From: an uncultured Halomicronema sp.
GTDB taxonomy: Bacteria; Cyanobacteriota; Cyanobacteriia; Phormidesmidales; Phormidesmidaceae
Assembly (NCBI GenBank): GCA_937899725.1
Contig: CALCCA010000016.1
Location: 1-64,000, forward strand
Direction of reading: 5' to 3'
DNA: 64,000 nt
Both the position numbers and the translations under genes were made by a program. The notes beneath the pieces are model-generated. The model was not told where the DNA came from, did no database searches, and worked only from the letters and a program-made list of their open reading frames with translations. This document shows positions 16,767 to 24,859 of the stretch, one piece after another (position 1 is the stretch's first letter; every line of letters begins with the position of its first letter).

Positions 16767-17477
16767 TTACGTAAAGGGAAAGGGCTGCCAGGGAATCCAT
16801 TGGTGCCAGAATTTGGCGAGGGTGCCATCCGCTGCGAGCTGATCGAGGGTCTGATTGAGCGCAGTCAGGAGCCCGGTGCTGTCAGGATGCAGGGCGATCG
16901 CAAATCGATGGCGACTGGCCACCGTGAAGGCAAGCCGCAGGCTCGGATCAGCCGCCGCTGCTGTAATTAGCACCAATTCATCATCCACCAGCGCGTCAAT
17001 TTCCCCGGCCCTGAGCGCCGCCAGCATCTCGGGCAACACGCGATCGCTGCCAGGAAACGGCACTAACTCAACGTCACCCCACTGTTCGCCCAGCTCAATG
17101 TTAGTGCTGTCCGCGAGGCCGCCGAGCTTGAGTCCTGACAAATCGGCGGCGGTGTGAATCGAGCTATCGGCCCTGACAATCACCGCTTCATTAAAAATTC
17201 CATAGGGGCGAGTGAAGCGGCTGTGGGTGAGGCGCTCATCGGTAATCGCCTGGTTAAACCAAACGATGTCACATTGCTGAGCCTGCAACTTGGCATAAAA
17301 CTGCTCCATTGGCAGGTTGAGCCACACGGGCGTGAGTTCCAGCTGGGCGCAAACGGCCCGCGCCACATCCGGTTCGTAGCCCAAGCGCTGACCGCTCTCA
17401 ACATAGGTCATTGGCCGCGCATCAAAATCGCTGGCCCCAATCGTCAGCTGGCCAGGCTGGAGAGTAGAAAAATCCAT
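16767..17477 (-). CDS. Family 3 solute-binding-like protein without signal peptide
   Basis: A 236-residue domain like the periplasmic binding proteins of amino-acid ABC transporters (SBP_bac_3): TIGASDFDARPMTYVE, GYEPDVARAVCAQL, QQCDIVWFNQAITDER, ADLSGLKLGG, and ALRAGEIDALVDDE. Unlike transporter subunits, it begins directly with the mature domain; no signal peptide or lipobox precedes ATG 17477, and no permease or ATPase genes are nearby. It is therefore probably cytoplasmic, perhaps sensing or buffering an amine or amino acid for the pathway, or it could be a small enzyme of the cyclohexadienyl-dehydratase kind. It lies 52 bases upstream of the Tdm-like gene, on the same strand. Confidence 0.78.
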   Translation of the reverse strand: MDFSTLQPGQLTIGASDFDARPMTYVESGQRLGYEPDVARAVCAQLELTPVWLNLPMEQFYAKLQAQQCDIVWFNQAITDERLTHSRFTRPYGIFNEAVIVRADSSIHTAADLSGLKLGGLADSTNIELGEQWGDVELVPFPGSDRVLPEMLAALRAGEIDALVDDELVLITAAAADPSLRLAFTVASRHRFAIALHPDSTGLLTALNQTLDQLAADGTLAKFWHQWIPWQPFPFT

Positions 17478-17687
17478 GCAGTTGAGTCAATTTAACGAAT
17501 AGCTTATTGTCAAGACTCAGGAGCCTACCCGTCGTAGCTCAGAGCACAAAGCGCCCCCGCGCGTCGAACGCTGACGGGGCTGAGGCGCATCGCTGTAACG
17601 GCCAGTACAAACCCTGAGACGGATCGGCGGCACTATAAAACAGTCCCGGTCTTAAGAATTTAAAGGGTTAAGGTGTTGAGTTCTCCC

Positions 17688-18584
17688 ATGTCCTACCAGC
17701 CGCTGCAGCTGAATGATCGTCAGATCCGGCAGTTTCATGCCGATGGCTTTTTGATTTTAGAGACCTTCCTCGGTATGGATTGGGTGCAGCGCCTGCGCGA
17801 TCGCATTGAGCCGTTGTTTCACGGCGACTTCGAGACGGGCATCTATCCCGATGAATGGTACTGGCGACCCGGCCTGAGCCTGCCCGACGTGACCCGCGAA
17901 ATTTGCAATGCTTGGAAATGCGATCGCACCATTGCCAGCGTGGCCCTCTCCTCAGAAGTCGGGCGTCTCAGCGCCCAGTTAGCGGGCTGGCCCGGCGCCC
18001 GCATTGGGCAAGACAGCTTGTGGTATAAGCCGCCGGGCGGCGGCAAAGAAATTGCCCTGCACCAGGATGGGGCCTACATTGACTACCTCACCCCGGCAGA
18101 AATGGTGACCTGCTGGATCGCCCTGGATGACGTCAACTTAGACATTGGCACCCTGCAATATGCTCGCGGTTCCCACCGCTGGCCCTTAGTGTCTGCCCTC
18201 ACCGGGGAATTTCACGCGCCGCAAAAAGATTATCGCTGGGCCATGTTAGAAACCGCCAAAGCCGCCGGTGTGTCTGACCCAGAGATTGTCCCTGTCACCA
18301 TCCCGGCTGGCGGGTGTGCCTTTCACCACGGGCTCACCTGGCACGGCTCGGGCAAAAATCTTAGTGCCACCCGGCCGCGCCGCAGCCTCGGCATTCATAC
18401 CGTCAGTTCGGCCACCCAGTTCAGCGAGCACCCGGCAGGCTACATTTACGGGCGCTACAAACACGTTGGCGATGACAAGATGGACGAATCTTTCTTTCCC
18501 ATTCTCTGGACTGAAACGGGCGATCGCTCAGCCCATTTAGCCAATTATTGCGGCGATGCCCTCGCTCCCCTGGTGACCGCCTAG
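17688..18584 (+). CDS. PhyH-family Fe(II)/2OG oxygenase, paralog 3
   Basis: A 298-residue PhyH dioxygenase related to those at 4919-5821 and 6049-6942. Iron ligands are intact: HQD (His125, Asp127) and His219 in WHGSG; Arg-Arg at about 231-232 binds 2-oxoglutarate. It keeps the shared start (FHADGFLILE), VTCWIAL and the tail MDESFFPILW...LANYCGDAL. It is the only gene of the catabolic island between 3.0 and 21.1 kb on the plus strand and diverges from the SBP-like gene at 17477. The ATG at 17688 is chosen. A GTG at 17673 behind AAAGGG is an alternative that adds five residues. Substrate unknown. Confidence 0.87.
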   Translation: MSYQPLQLNDRQIRQFHADGFLILETFLGMDWVQRLRDRIEPLFHGDFETGIYPDEWYWRPGLSLPDVTREICNAWKCDRTIASVALSSEVGRLSAQLAGWPGARIGQDSLWYKPPGGGKEIALHQDGAYIDYLTPAEMVTCWIALDDVNLDIGTLQYARGSHRWPLVSALTGEFHAPQKDYRWAMLETAKAAGVSDPEIVPVTIPAGGCAFHHGLTWHGSGKNLSATRPRRSLGIHTVSSATQFSEHPAGYIYGRYKHVGDDKMDESFFPILWTETGDRSAHLANYCGDALAPLVTA

Positions 18585-18640
18585 CCGCGATCGCCAGTCT
18601 GCCATTGATTAAGCTTTCGCTCGCGTGGGGCTGCGATGCT

Positions 18641-18762
18641 AAGAGTCTGCCAAGAAATAACGTGTCCAAGAACCCGGTTTCTATGAAAACTTGCCGCAGA
18701 CTGTTGAGCTGTTCCCAGCAACCGGGTTCTTCTGGCGGGATATTTTTTATTTGGGATTGCTC
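18641..18762 (+). repeat. Palindromic repeat family C, copy 1
   Basis: A MITE-like element. GAACCCGGTTTCTATGAAA and its inverted partner TTCCCAGCAACCGGGTTC (18670-18729) form an imperfect stem around a CTTGCCGCAGACTGTTGA loop. The flanks CCAAGAAATAA and ATTTTTTATTTGGGATTGCT are shared with copy 2 at 42156-42272. Confidence 0.75.
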
Positions 18763-18769
18763 TAATACT

Positions 18770-18858
18770 CGTTCTCAATGATCGAACTCTCGATGCCCTC
18801 TTGACAACCCGTGGGGCAGGGGAGTTAGACCTGTCGCCTTGTTTTAGAGAATTAGTAT
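18770..18858 (+). repeat. Dispersed repeat family F, copy 3
   Basis: Begins CGTTCTCAATGATCGAAC and ends GTCGCCTTGTTTTAGAGAAT followed by TAGTAT. It matches 13756-13854 block by block. Confidence 0.6.
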
Positions 18859-19041
18859 GACACCACCCTACCAGCGATTAAATGCTTTTTTGAAAATCTC
18901 CTGAGCGGAGAATTGAGGTCGCTCTGAGCGCAAAATAACCGGCGAACTCATCGGGGATGATATCGCCTCAGAGCCGCACTTTAAGTTCCTGATTGGCGAT
19001 TCCCCGATTCTGGTAAGTGAGTAGCCCCCATGATCGTAGGG

Positions 19042-19116
19042 GGCGTCAGCGCTTGGCGTGACGCCCCAAAACCAATTCAGGCGGTACGTTGGGCTGTCGC
19101 CACAACACACGCTGCA
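19042..19116 (+). repeat. Dispersed repeat family A, copy 3
   Basis: Order GCGCTTGGCGTGACGCCCC, AAAACCAATTCAGGCGG, TACGTTGGGCTGTCGCC, ACAACACACGCTGCAC. It is the best preserved of the three copies and has a short inverted pair (GGGGCGTCA...TGACGCCCC-like). Confidence 0.6.
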
Positions 19117-19200
19117 CTTAAATGCCGACCATAATCAAGGGGGAACGCACCCATCGATACGTCCCCCCTGATGCCAATTACCGATACCGGTGTTTGGCCG

Positions 19201-19641
19201 TTAGCGATCGCGCAATCGCCGCCGCTTCCGAGGCCGCTGCCGCCCGGTCAGGCCCACCAGACCCGTCATGCCGAACACAGCCAACGGCACCTTGCGAGCT
19301 GTCGGCTCAGCCACCTGTGACTGCCCTGGGCGAGCCGTCTGCCGCACCGCTTCTCGCTCCATCACGCCCTCGTAGAGCGAGGTCATGGCGGAAGCTGCCC
19401 CGGCCACCAGTAACAGGCCCAACACAGGTGGGCTCTTGGGGGTAGAGCGGCCACTGCTGATGTGGAACGATGCGTAGATGAAATACAAAAAGATCAGCGC
19501 TGCTACCACGATCATGATGCCGATCAGGATAGGGCGATCGGCAAAGGTATAGATCGCGCCCCCCGTTGGCCCATCAATCGCCCCTTCAAACGCTGCCCAA
19601 CCGTTAAACGGGCTGGCGGCTCCAACTATCCAGCTAACCAT
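19201..19641 (-). CDS. Small membrane protein downstream of amt
   Basis: A 146-residue protein with two hydrophobic segments, about residues 37-60 (ILIGIMIVVAALIFLYFIYA) and 72-88 (PVLGLLLVAGAASAM), and a very basic C-terminus (RQRPRKRRRLRD). A strong GAGGAG lies eight bases before ATG 19641, and the gene begins 12 bases after the amt stop, so it belongs to the amt operon. I do not recognise the family. A PsbZ/PsaL-type or transporter-accessory small protein cannot be told from sequence. It may act with the transporter at the membrane (inference). Confidence 0.68.
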   Translation of the reverse strand: MVSWIVGAASPFNGWAAFEGAIDGPTGGAIYTFADRPILIGIMIVVAALIFLYFIYASFHISSGRSTPKSPPVLGLLLVAGAASAMTSLYEGVMEREAVRQTARPGQSQVAEPTARKVPLAVFGMTGLVGLTGRQRPRKRRRLRDR

Positions 19642-19653
19642 AGGGGTGTCTCC

Positions 19654-21066
19654 TCAAATAACGTCAGTTGTCGTTGTGGTCGAACTGCCCGGCCCAGCAT
19701 GGATGGGATCTAATAGGCCATCCTCATTGAGCAGGGGATATTCCGGATATCCTCTGAGGCCAAAATCACCCAGGTCGAGCCCTTCGATTTCTTCCTCGGG
19801 GGGGACGCGCAGCAGGTTGAGCTTTTTCAGCACCCAACTACAGCCATAGCCAGGAATCAGCCCCAGCACGATGGTGCAGAGGAACGTGCCCACCAGCTGA
19901 GCGATAAAATTGGTTGGCGGGTAGTCCCCAATGGCATAGCCAGTGCCCATGACGCCCACCGCCATCGAGCCAATGACACCACAGTAGCCGTGGACAGCAA
20001 ATGCACCCACGGCATCATCAATGCCTTTCTGCTCAACAAACTTACCGACGAAGGGCATCGTATAAGCGCCAATAAAGGCAATCAGCAGCACCAAGGGCGG
20101 CGCATACAGGTCAAGCCCAGCCCCGACTGAGATAATGCCGGCCAGCCCGCCGGAAATGGTGTAAAAGGGGTCACCCTTAGAGCCCAAATAAGAGCCGATA
20201 ATCCCAATGCAAAGTGCCAAGGTGGTGTTGACCCCAATGGAGGCCAGCGTCATCGGCGTGCCATAGATCGTCGTTTCTACGGTGGCTCCGGGGAGGAAAA
20301 TAACACAGCCTGCCAGGAAGGCATAAAACCCCACGAAGATGAGCATCAGCCCCACCATGGTCAGCGGCAAGTTGTGCGGCCGAATGTCGCGGGCTACGCC
20401 CCGAGAATCAAACTTGCCAATGCGCGGCCCGAGATTGATCAGGACGCCGAGCGCAAAGAAACCGGAGACGCCGTGAACGACCGCCGAGCAACCAAAATCG
20501 TGGTAGCCCATGGTGTTGAACCAACCCCAATAGTTCCAGCCCCAGGAAGCCGCAACCACCCAAAGGAAGCCCCCCAAAATGGCGGCCAAAATTAGGTAAG
20601 CGCCGAGCTTGATGCGCTCAATGACCGCTCCCGACATAATTGAGGCCGTGGTCATGGCAAATAGAGAGAACGCAAACCAAAAAACGCCCGTCAGGTTGTC
20701 GGCAATGTTCGGCCCCATCGCCGGCGACCAAGGATAGGTGGTCGCCACAAAACCCAGCAATCCTTCCCCATCGAGGGTGCCAAGGTTTTCGGGCAGGGCC
20801 GTGCTCCAGGGACCCAAAATCGGCCCAAAGCGCGGAAAGATGGAAAAGGCCGCGTAGACCCACCAACCAAAGAAGTAAAACGACAGTCCGACGACTGAGA
20901 GGGTCAGCAGGTTTTTGACCATCGTTGCCAACACGTTTTTAGCCCGAGAGGCGCCGCCCTCATAGGCCAAAAAGCCAACGTGAATTAGCAACATAAACAC
21001 AGCGGCCCAATAGTAATAGACCTCTGAGACGAAGACTCCTAAAAATGCTTGTGCATCAGGCTCCAT
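19654..21066 (-). CDS. amt: Amt-family ammonium/methylammonium transporter
   Basis: A 470-residue, strongly hydrophobic Amt/MEP/Rh-family channel. The twin pore histidines are at about His198 (SAVVHGVSG) and His359 (FAVHGYCGVIG), and the conserved Asp is in YHDFGCS. It differs from AmtB-like proteins (DFGCSAVVH instead of DFAGG-x-VVH), so it may be a subgroup with other selectivity such as methylammonium. The start ATG at 21066 has AGGAG six bases upstream (a TTG two codons earlier is an alternative). A perfect NtcA-type palindrome lies about 100 bases upstream, consistent with induction under nitrogen limitation. The C-terminus is long, ending in Ser/Thr runs. It is the promoter-proximal gene of a two-gene operon. 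Confidence 0.9.
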   Translation of the reverse strand: MEPDAQAFLGVFVSEVYYYWAAVFMLLIHVGFLAYEGGASRAKNVLATMVKNLLTLSVVGLSFYFFGWWVYAAFSIFPRFGPILGPWSTALPENLGTLDGEGLLGFVATTYPWSPAMGPNIADNLTGVFWFAFSLFAMTTASIMSGAVIERIKLGAYLILAAILGGFLWVVAASWGWNYWGWFNTMGYHDFGCSAVVHGVSGFFALGVLINLGPRIGKFDSRGVARDIRPHNLPLTMVGLMLIFVGFYAFLAGCVIFLPGATVETTIYGTPMTLASIGVNTTLALCIGIIGSYLGSKGDPFYTISGGLAGIISVGAGLDLYAPPLVLLIAFIGAYTMPFVGKFVEQKGIDDAVGAFAVHGYCGVIGSMAVGVMGTGYAIGDYPPTNFIAQLVGTFLCTIVLGLIPGYGCSWVLKKLNLLRVPPEEEIEGLDLGDFGLRGYPEYPLLNEDGLLDPIHAGPGSSTTTTTDVI

Positions 21067-21166
21067 ACTCAACTCCTAGTAACAAAAATGCAGCTGAAAA
21101 AGTTCAGGAAAAGGTGACAAAAACCCTCTCCATGTGTCAAGTTCAAGGCAGCATTTGCCTAAAAAT

Positions 21167-21180
21167 GTACCGAGAACTAC
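21167..21180 (-). promoter_or_regulatory. Candidate NtcA-binding site upstream of amt
   Basis: GTA-N8-TAC (GTACCGAGAACTAC on the plus strand), the consensus for the global nitrogen regulator NtcA of cyanobacteria. It lies about 100 bases upstream of the amt start codon. A well-placed TAN3T -10 box was not obvious, so activation geometry is unproven. Confidence 0.5.
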
Positions 21181-21817
21181 TGACTTGAACTAAATCAGAT
21201 GCTAAGGGAACAAAGAAAAACGAAGAAATTCACCCGATGAGCGCTTGGTTTTTGGGCCTACCAAACGATTGTTGCGGATCAAAAATCCAAGCCGTAGCTT
21301 CAAAGCTTCCTGACATCAGCGTGTCACAAAGAATTTCGTTGCAAAGAGTCTGCATTCTCTGACTTTTGAAGGATGTATTGACGGCTACTAACTCAACAGA
21401 AAAGTTACTTAATTGGGGTGCGAATCCAGGCGATCGCTCAGATTGAGGGCTTGCTATCCGGCCCAACTTTGATTTTTGTGACGGCCTAAAAATCTAGCGT
21501 TGCCCCCGGTTAACCGAGATCCGGTTTTCTTCGCAGTGAGCCATGAAGAACGGTCGCCGCCTGTGGCGTTGCATTTGTGTATCGAATCTCACAATAAAAA
21601 GCGAGCCTGACGACAAGGATGAATTGACAGCTGAGTGACGCGATCAGGCGATCCATTCAGAGCGATCGCGGCTGCCCTTAGGTCACTCTTGGGGACGCTC
21701 AGGCGACTCCGCCAGCGTCATTCAGACAACACGATCAGCCTTTGCTTTGCCCCGCTGATCATCCCCAACGGCCTCACCCTGAGCGGATTTTGATTGAGAA
21801 CATGAGCCCCCATACCG
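21181..21817. other. Intergenic region between amt and the alcohol dehydrogenase
   Basis: Divergent promoter region of about 640 bases. No gene is supported. A minus-strand reading frame of 78 codons at 21230-21466 has no recognisable feature. HIP1 sites are present. Confidence 0.5.
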
Positions 21818-23008
21818 ATGGCTAACCCGATTTACACCTATGCCTTTCCGACCACAATTCACTTCGGTGCCGCTGCTCGTCAGCGGTTACCAGCCGTCAT
21901 CGCTGAGCTCGGGATGCGCCGCCCCCTGATTGTTAGCGATCGCGACATTGCCAACCTGCCCTGGTTTGCCGATGTGGTGCAGCTGGTCAACACCCCCACG
22001 ATGCCCTATACGGGGGTGGGGGGTAATCCTGTGTTGTCTCAAGTGGAGGCGGGGCGAGCGGCCTTTCGCGAGCAGGAGGCGGATGGCATTGTGGCCGTGG
22101 GGGGCGGTGCGCCGATGGATGTGGCCAAGGCGATCGCCCTGATGGCGCATCATCCCGGCCACCTGTTTGATTATGAAGACGGCCGGGCCGATGCGCGCCC
22201 GGTTAACCAGCCGGTGCCGCCCATTGTCGCGGTGCCCACCACCGCCGGTACAGGCAGCGAAGTCGGTCGCAGCGCGGTCATTTCTGATGACGCCACCCAT
22301 GCCAAAAAGATCGTGTTTGCGCCGCAGTTGCTGCCTCAGACCGTGCTGGCCGATCCGGAATTGCTGCTGGGGCTGCCCGCTAAAGTCACGGCTGCTACCG
22401 GCATGGATGCCCTGACCCACTTGGTCGAGGCTTTTTTGGCGAACGGTTACCAGCCGCTCTGTGATGGCATTGCCCTAGAGGGGCTGCGGTTGGTGGCCGA
22501 ACACCTAACCGATTGCGTCACCTTTGCCCGGCGATTACAGGCGGGGGATGCTCTGAGTGAGGCCGAATCCGTCGCCCATCTAGCGGCCCGAGGTGGCATG
22601 TTAAATGCTTCTATGATGGGGGCGATCGCCTTTCAAAAAGGACTCGGCGTCACCCATTCCTGTGCCCATGCCCTCTCGACCGTATGCGATACGCACCACG
22701 GCTTAGCCAATGCCATCATGCTGCCCGCTGCCATGCGATTTAATCTAGCAGCTGCGCCGGCAAAGTTTTTGCGCCTAGCCCAGACGATCCAGCCAGCAGC
22801 CACTAGCGGCCAAGACTTCCTTGACTGGATTCTGGCCCTCCGGCACGCGATTGGCATTCCTGAAACATTGACCGCACTGGGCGTCTCTACCGCTACCACC
22901 GATCAGCTCGTGGGGGTGGCGCTGCAAGATATCTGTCATCAGCTCAACCCGCGTCCGGTGACCCCCACCGATTTCTACGCTCTGTATCAAGAGGCCTTTG
23001 CCGCCTAA
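21818..23008 (+). CDS. Iron-containing alcohol dehydrogenase
   Basis: A 396-residue group III (iron-dependent) alcohol dehydrogenase using NAD(P)H, cytoplasmic. Signs are the glycine-rich cofactor loop DGIVAVGGGAPMDVAKAI and VPTTAGTGSEVGRSAVI. Metal ligands are Asp and His in MDALTHLVEAF and two His in THSCAHAL and THHGLANAIM. It overlaps nothing and ends five bases before an aldehyde dehydrogenase gene, so the pair can oxidise an alcohol to an aldehyde and then to an acid. The same pairing occurs in choline to betaine systems (GbsB/GbsA of Bacillus) and in 4-hydroxybutyrate use, but neither substrate is shown here. Confidence 0.9.
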   Translation: MANPIYTYAFPTTIHFGAAARQRLPAVIAELGMRRPLIVSDRDIANLPWFADVVQLVNTPTMPYTGVGGNPVLSQVEAGRAAFREQEADGIVAVGGGAPMDVAKAIALMAHHPGHLFDYEDGRADARPVNQPVPPIVAVPTTAGTGSEVGRSAVISDDATHAKKIVFAPQLLPQTVLADPELLLGLPAKVTAATGMDALTHLVEAFLANGYQPLCDGIALEGLRLVAEHLTDCVTFARRLQAGDALSEAESVAHLAARGGMLNASMMGAIAFQKGLGVTHSCAHALSTVCDTHHGLANAIMLPAAMRFNLAAAPAKFLRLAQTIQPAATSGQDFLDWILALRHAIGIPETLTALGVSTATTDQLVGVALQDICHQLNPRPVTPTDFYALYQEAFAA

Positions 23009-23013
23009 GCGTT

Positions 23014-24411
23014 ATGCTCTCGATCATCAACCCAGCGACCGCAGCGCCAATGGCTGAAATCGCTGTCGACAACGCGACGGCTGTCCAACGCAAGGCGGCG
23101 GTCGCCCGCGCGGCTCAACCGACCTGGGCAGCGCTTCCCCTTACCGAACGGATCAGCCTGATTCACCAATTTCGTCAACTCCTGCAGCAACAGCAGTCAC
23201 GCCTGGCTGCCATCCTCACGGCTGAAACCGGCAAGCCCATTGCCCAGGCCGAAGCCGAGATTGGGGCCACCCTAGAGCGCATCGACTTTTTTACTGCTCA
23301 GGTGGCAGCAGTCATAACGCCCACGATCGCCCATCAAGATTGCTCCAGCGTGCCCGGTAGCGCCCGGTTGGAGGAAGTGATCACCCACGAGCCCCTAGGC
23401 GTTGTCGCCAATATCTCCGCCTGGAATTACCCTTATTTCGTCGGTGCCAACGTATTCATCCCCGCCCTGCTAACCGGAAATGCGGTGTTGTACAAACCGT
23501 CAGAATTTGCCAGCCTCACTGGCCAGGCGATCGCCGATCTCTTCCACACTGCCGGGGTGCCGCCAGACATCTTTGTGCCAGTGATGGGCGGGGGGGCGAT
23601 CGGTGCCGCGCTGCTTGAGCAACCGCTGGATGGCGTGTTCTTCACGGGCTCCTACGCCACTGGCAAAAAGATTGCGGCAGCAGCAGCGGCCCAGCTCGCC
23701 AAAATGCAGCTCGAACTCGGTGGCAAAGATCCCGCGTATGTCTGCAATGACGTGACGGATGTGCCTGCGACCGCCGCCGCCTTGGCCGATGGCGCTTTCT
23801 ACAACAATGGTCAAAGCTGCTGCGCGGTCGAGCGCATTTACGTTCACGCTGAGATTTATGACGCGTTTCTGACGGCGTTTTTGGCGGCCGTGCAGGCCTT
23901 TAAGATGGGCGACCCAACTGACCCCGACACCTACCTGGGGCCGCTGAGTCGGCAGCCTCACTTAGAGGCGCTAGAAGGCCAGGTCAAAGACGCGATCGCC
24001 CAGGGCGCCACCTTGCAAACGGGAGGGCATCGGGTTGAGGGCACGGGCTGGTATTTTGCGCCTACGGTGCTCACCGAAGTGACTGCTGAGATGGCCGTTA
24101 TGCGAGCCGAAACCTTTGGTCCGGTGATTGGCATTCAAAAGGTCACCAGCGATGAAGCCGCGATCGCGCTGATGAACGACACCGACTATGGTTTGACGGC
24201 GGCTGTCTACAGCCGTGATCGTCAGCGAGCCCAGGCGATTTTGAGTCAGGTAAAAAGCGGCACCGCCTACTGGAACTGCTGCGATCGGGTGAGCCCCCGC
24301 CTGCCCTGGTCAGGACGCGGCCATTCCGGACTGGGCACCACCCTTTCGCTAGAAGGAATTCGTACCTTTACCCAATCGCGGGGCTGGCATTTAAAGGCGC
24401 CTAGCAGCTAA
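23014..24411 (+). CDS. NAD(P)-dependent aldehyde dehydrogenase
   Basis: A 465-residue aldehyde dehydrogenase superfamily enzyme. The catalytic Glu is in LELGGKDPAY and the nucleophilic Cys in NNGQSCCAVER; NAD-binding blocks are NISAWNYPYFVG, YKPSEFA and FFTGSYATGK. It is somewhat shorter than the 480-500 usual for betaine aldehyde or succinate semialdehyde enzymes. It lies in one operon with the upstream alcohol dehydrogenase (five-base gap) and probably oxidises that enzyme's product. Substrate unknown; formaldehyde or a short amino-aldehyde are possibilities because of the nearby amine genes. Confidence 0.9.
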   Translation: MLSIINPATAAPMAEIAVDNATAVQRKAAVARAAQPTWAALPLTERISLIHQFRQLLQQQQSRLAAILTAETGKPIAQAEAEIGATLERIDFFTAQVAAVITPTIAHQDCSSVPGSARLEEVITHEPLGVVANISAWNYPYFVGANVFIPALLTGNAVLYKPSEFASLTGQAIADLFHTAGVPPDIFVPVMGGGAIGAALLEQPLDGVFFTGSYATGKKIAAAAAAQLAKMQLELGGKDPAYVCNDVTDVPATAAALADGAFYNNGQSCCAVERIYVHAEIYDAFLTAFLAAVQAFKMGDPTDPDTYLGPLSRQPHLEALEGQVKDAIAQGATLQTGGHRVEGTGWYFAPTVLTEVTAEMAVMRAETFGPVIGIQKVTSDEAAIALMNDTDYGLTAAVYSRDRQRAQAILSQVKSGTAYWNCCDRVSPRLPWSGRGHSGLGTTLSLEGIRTFTQSRGWHLKAPSS

Positions 24412-24829
24412 GAGAGTAATTGAAAAATAGCCTCCCCGATCGCGGGGGTGGGGATGGTCCGGAGTTGTCTAACCTGAGTTCGGGATCAGGGCATGAGGCT
24501 CGCTTGCCCGCCGGTTGAGGCGACAATCCCCTCTGGGGCGGGGTGCCAAAAGCGGGGTGGGTGTCGATCCTTCGGCTGAGTGGCTCAACCCACCCCATTA
24601 GCCCCTCCCCAGAGGGGAAAGCAACTAATCTATGGCCCGTGGGCGTAGCCACCCTACGGCAAGTCTGCTCTGCCGCTCGGTATTACCGGCTCGTACCTCT
24701 TGCCGGGCTTGCAAGTTGCGGGCAGTCTGCCCCTCTCGCCAGCACCAGAGGTTTCCTCTTTCCTCGCAGGCCCGGACTCGGGATGCCGGCTCGGTGAAAT
24801 GCCCCGGCCTGTGAAAGCTGAGACTTGAC
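24412..24829. other. Intergenic region with repeat family B
   Basis: About 420 bases. Repeat B copy 3 occupies 24471-24625. The remainder (24640-24820) is GC-rich with no gene seen. The promoter of the TetR gene lies at its right end. Confidence 0.5.
24471..24625 (+). repeat. Hairpin repeat family B, copy 3
   Basis: Inverted copy of 2850-3025: AACCTGAGTTCGGGAT start, CCGCCGGTTGA, CCCCTCTGGGGCGGGG, GTGGGTGTCGATCC, then CCCCTCCCCAGAGGGG and AAAGCAAC. The two CCCCTC arms can pair. Confidence 0.7.
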
Positions 24830-24831
24830 AT

Positions 24832-24849
24832 CTATCTACTGATAGGTAA
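24832..24849 (+). promoter_or_regulatory. Operator-like site upstream of the TetR gene
   Basis: CTATCTACTGATAGGTAA, with a CTATC/GATAG palindrome. It matches 14 of 18 positions of the site at 25453-25470 in front of the SDR gene. TTGACA at 24825-24830 may be the -35 box, so the site would overlap the core promoter, which fits autorepression by the TetR protein. Confidence 0.55.
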
Positions 24850-24859
24850 GTATAGTCGT

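Larger units (their letters stand above)
18585..19200. other. Repeat-filled intergenic region
   Basis: About 615 bases without a gene. It contains repeat families C (18641-18762), F (18770-18858) and A (19042-19116). It separates a plus-strand PhyH gene from the 3' end of the amt operon. Confidence 0.6.
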
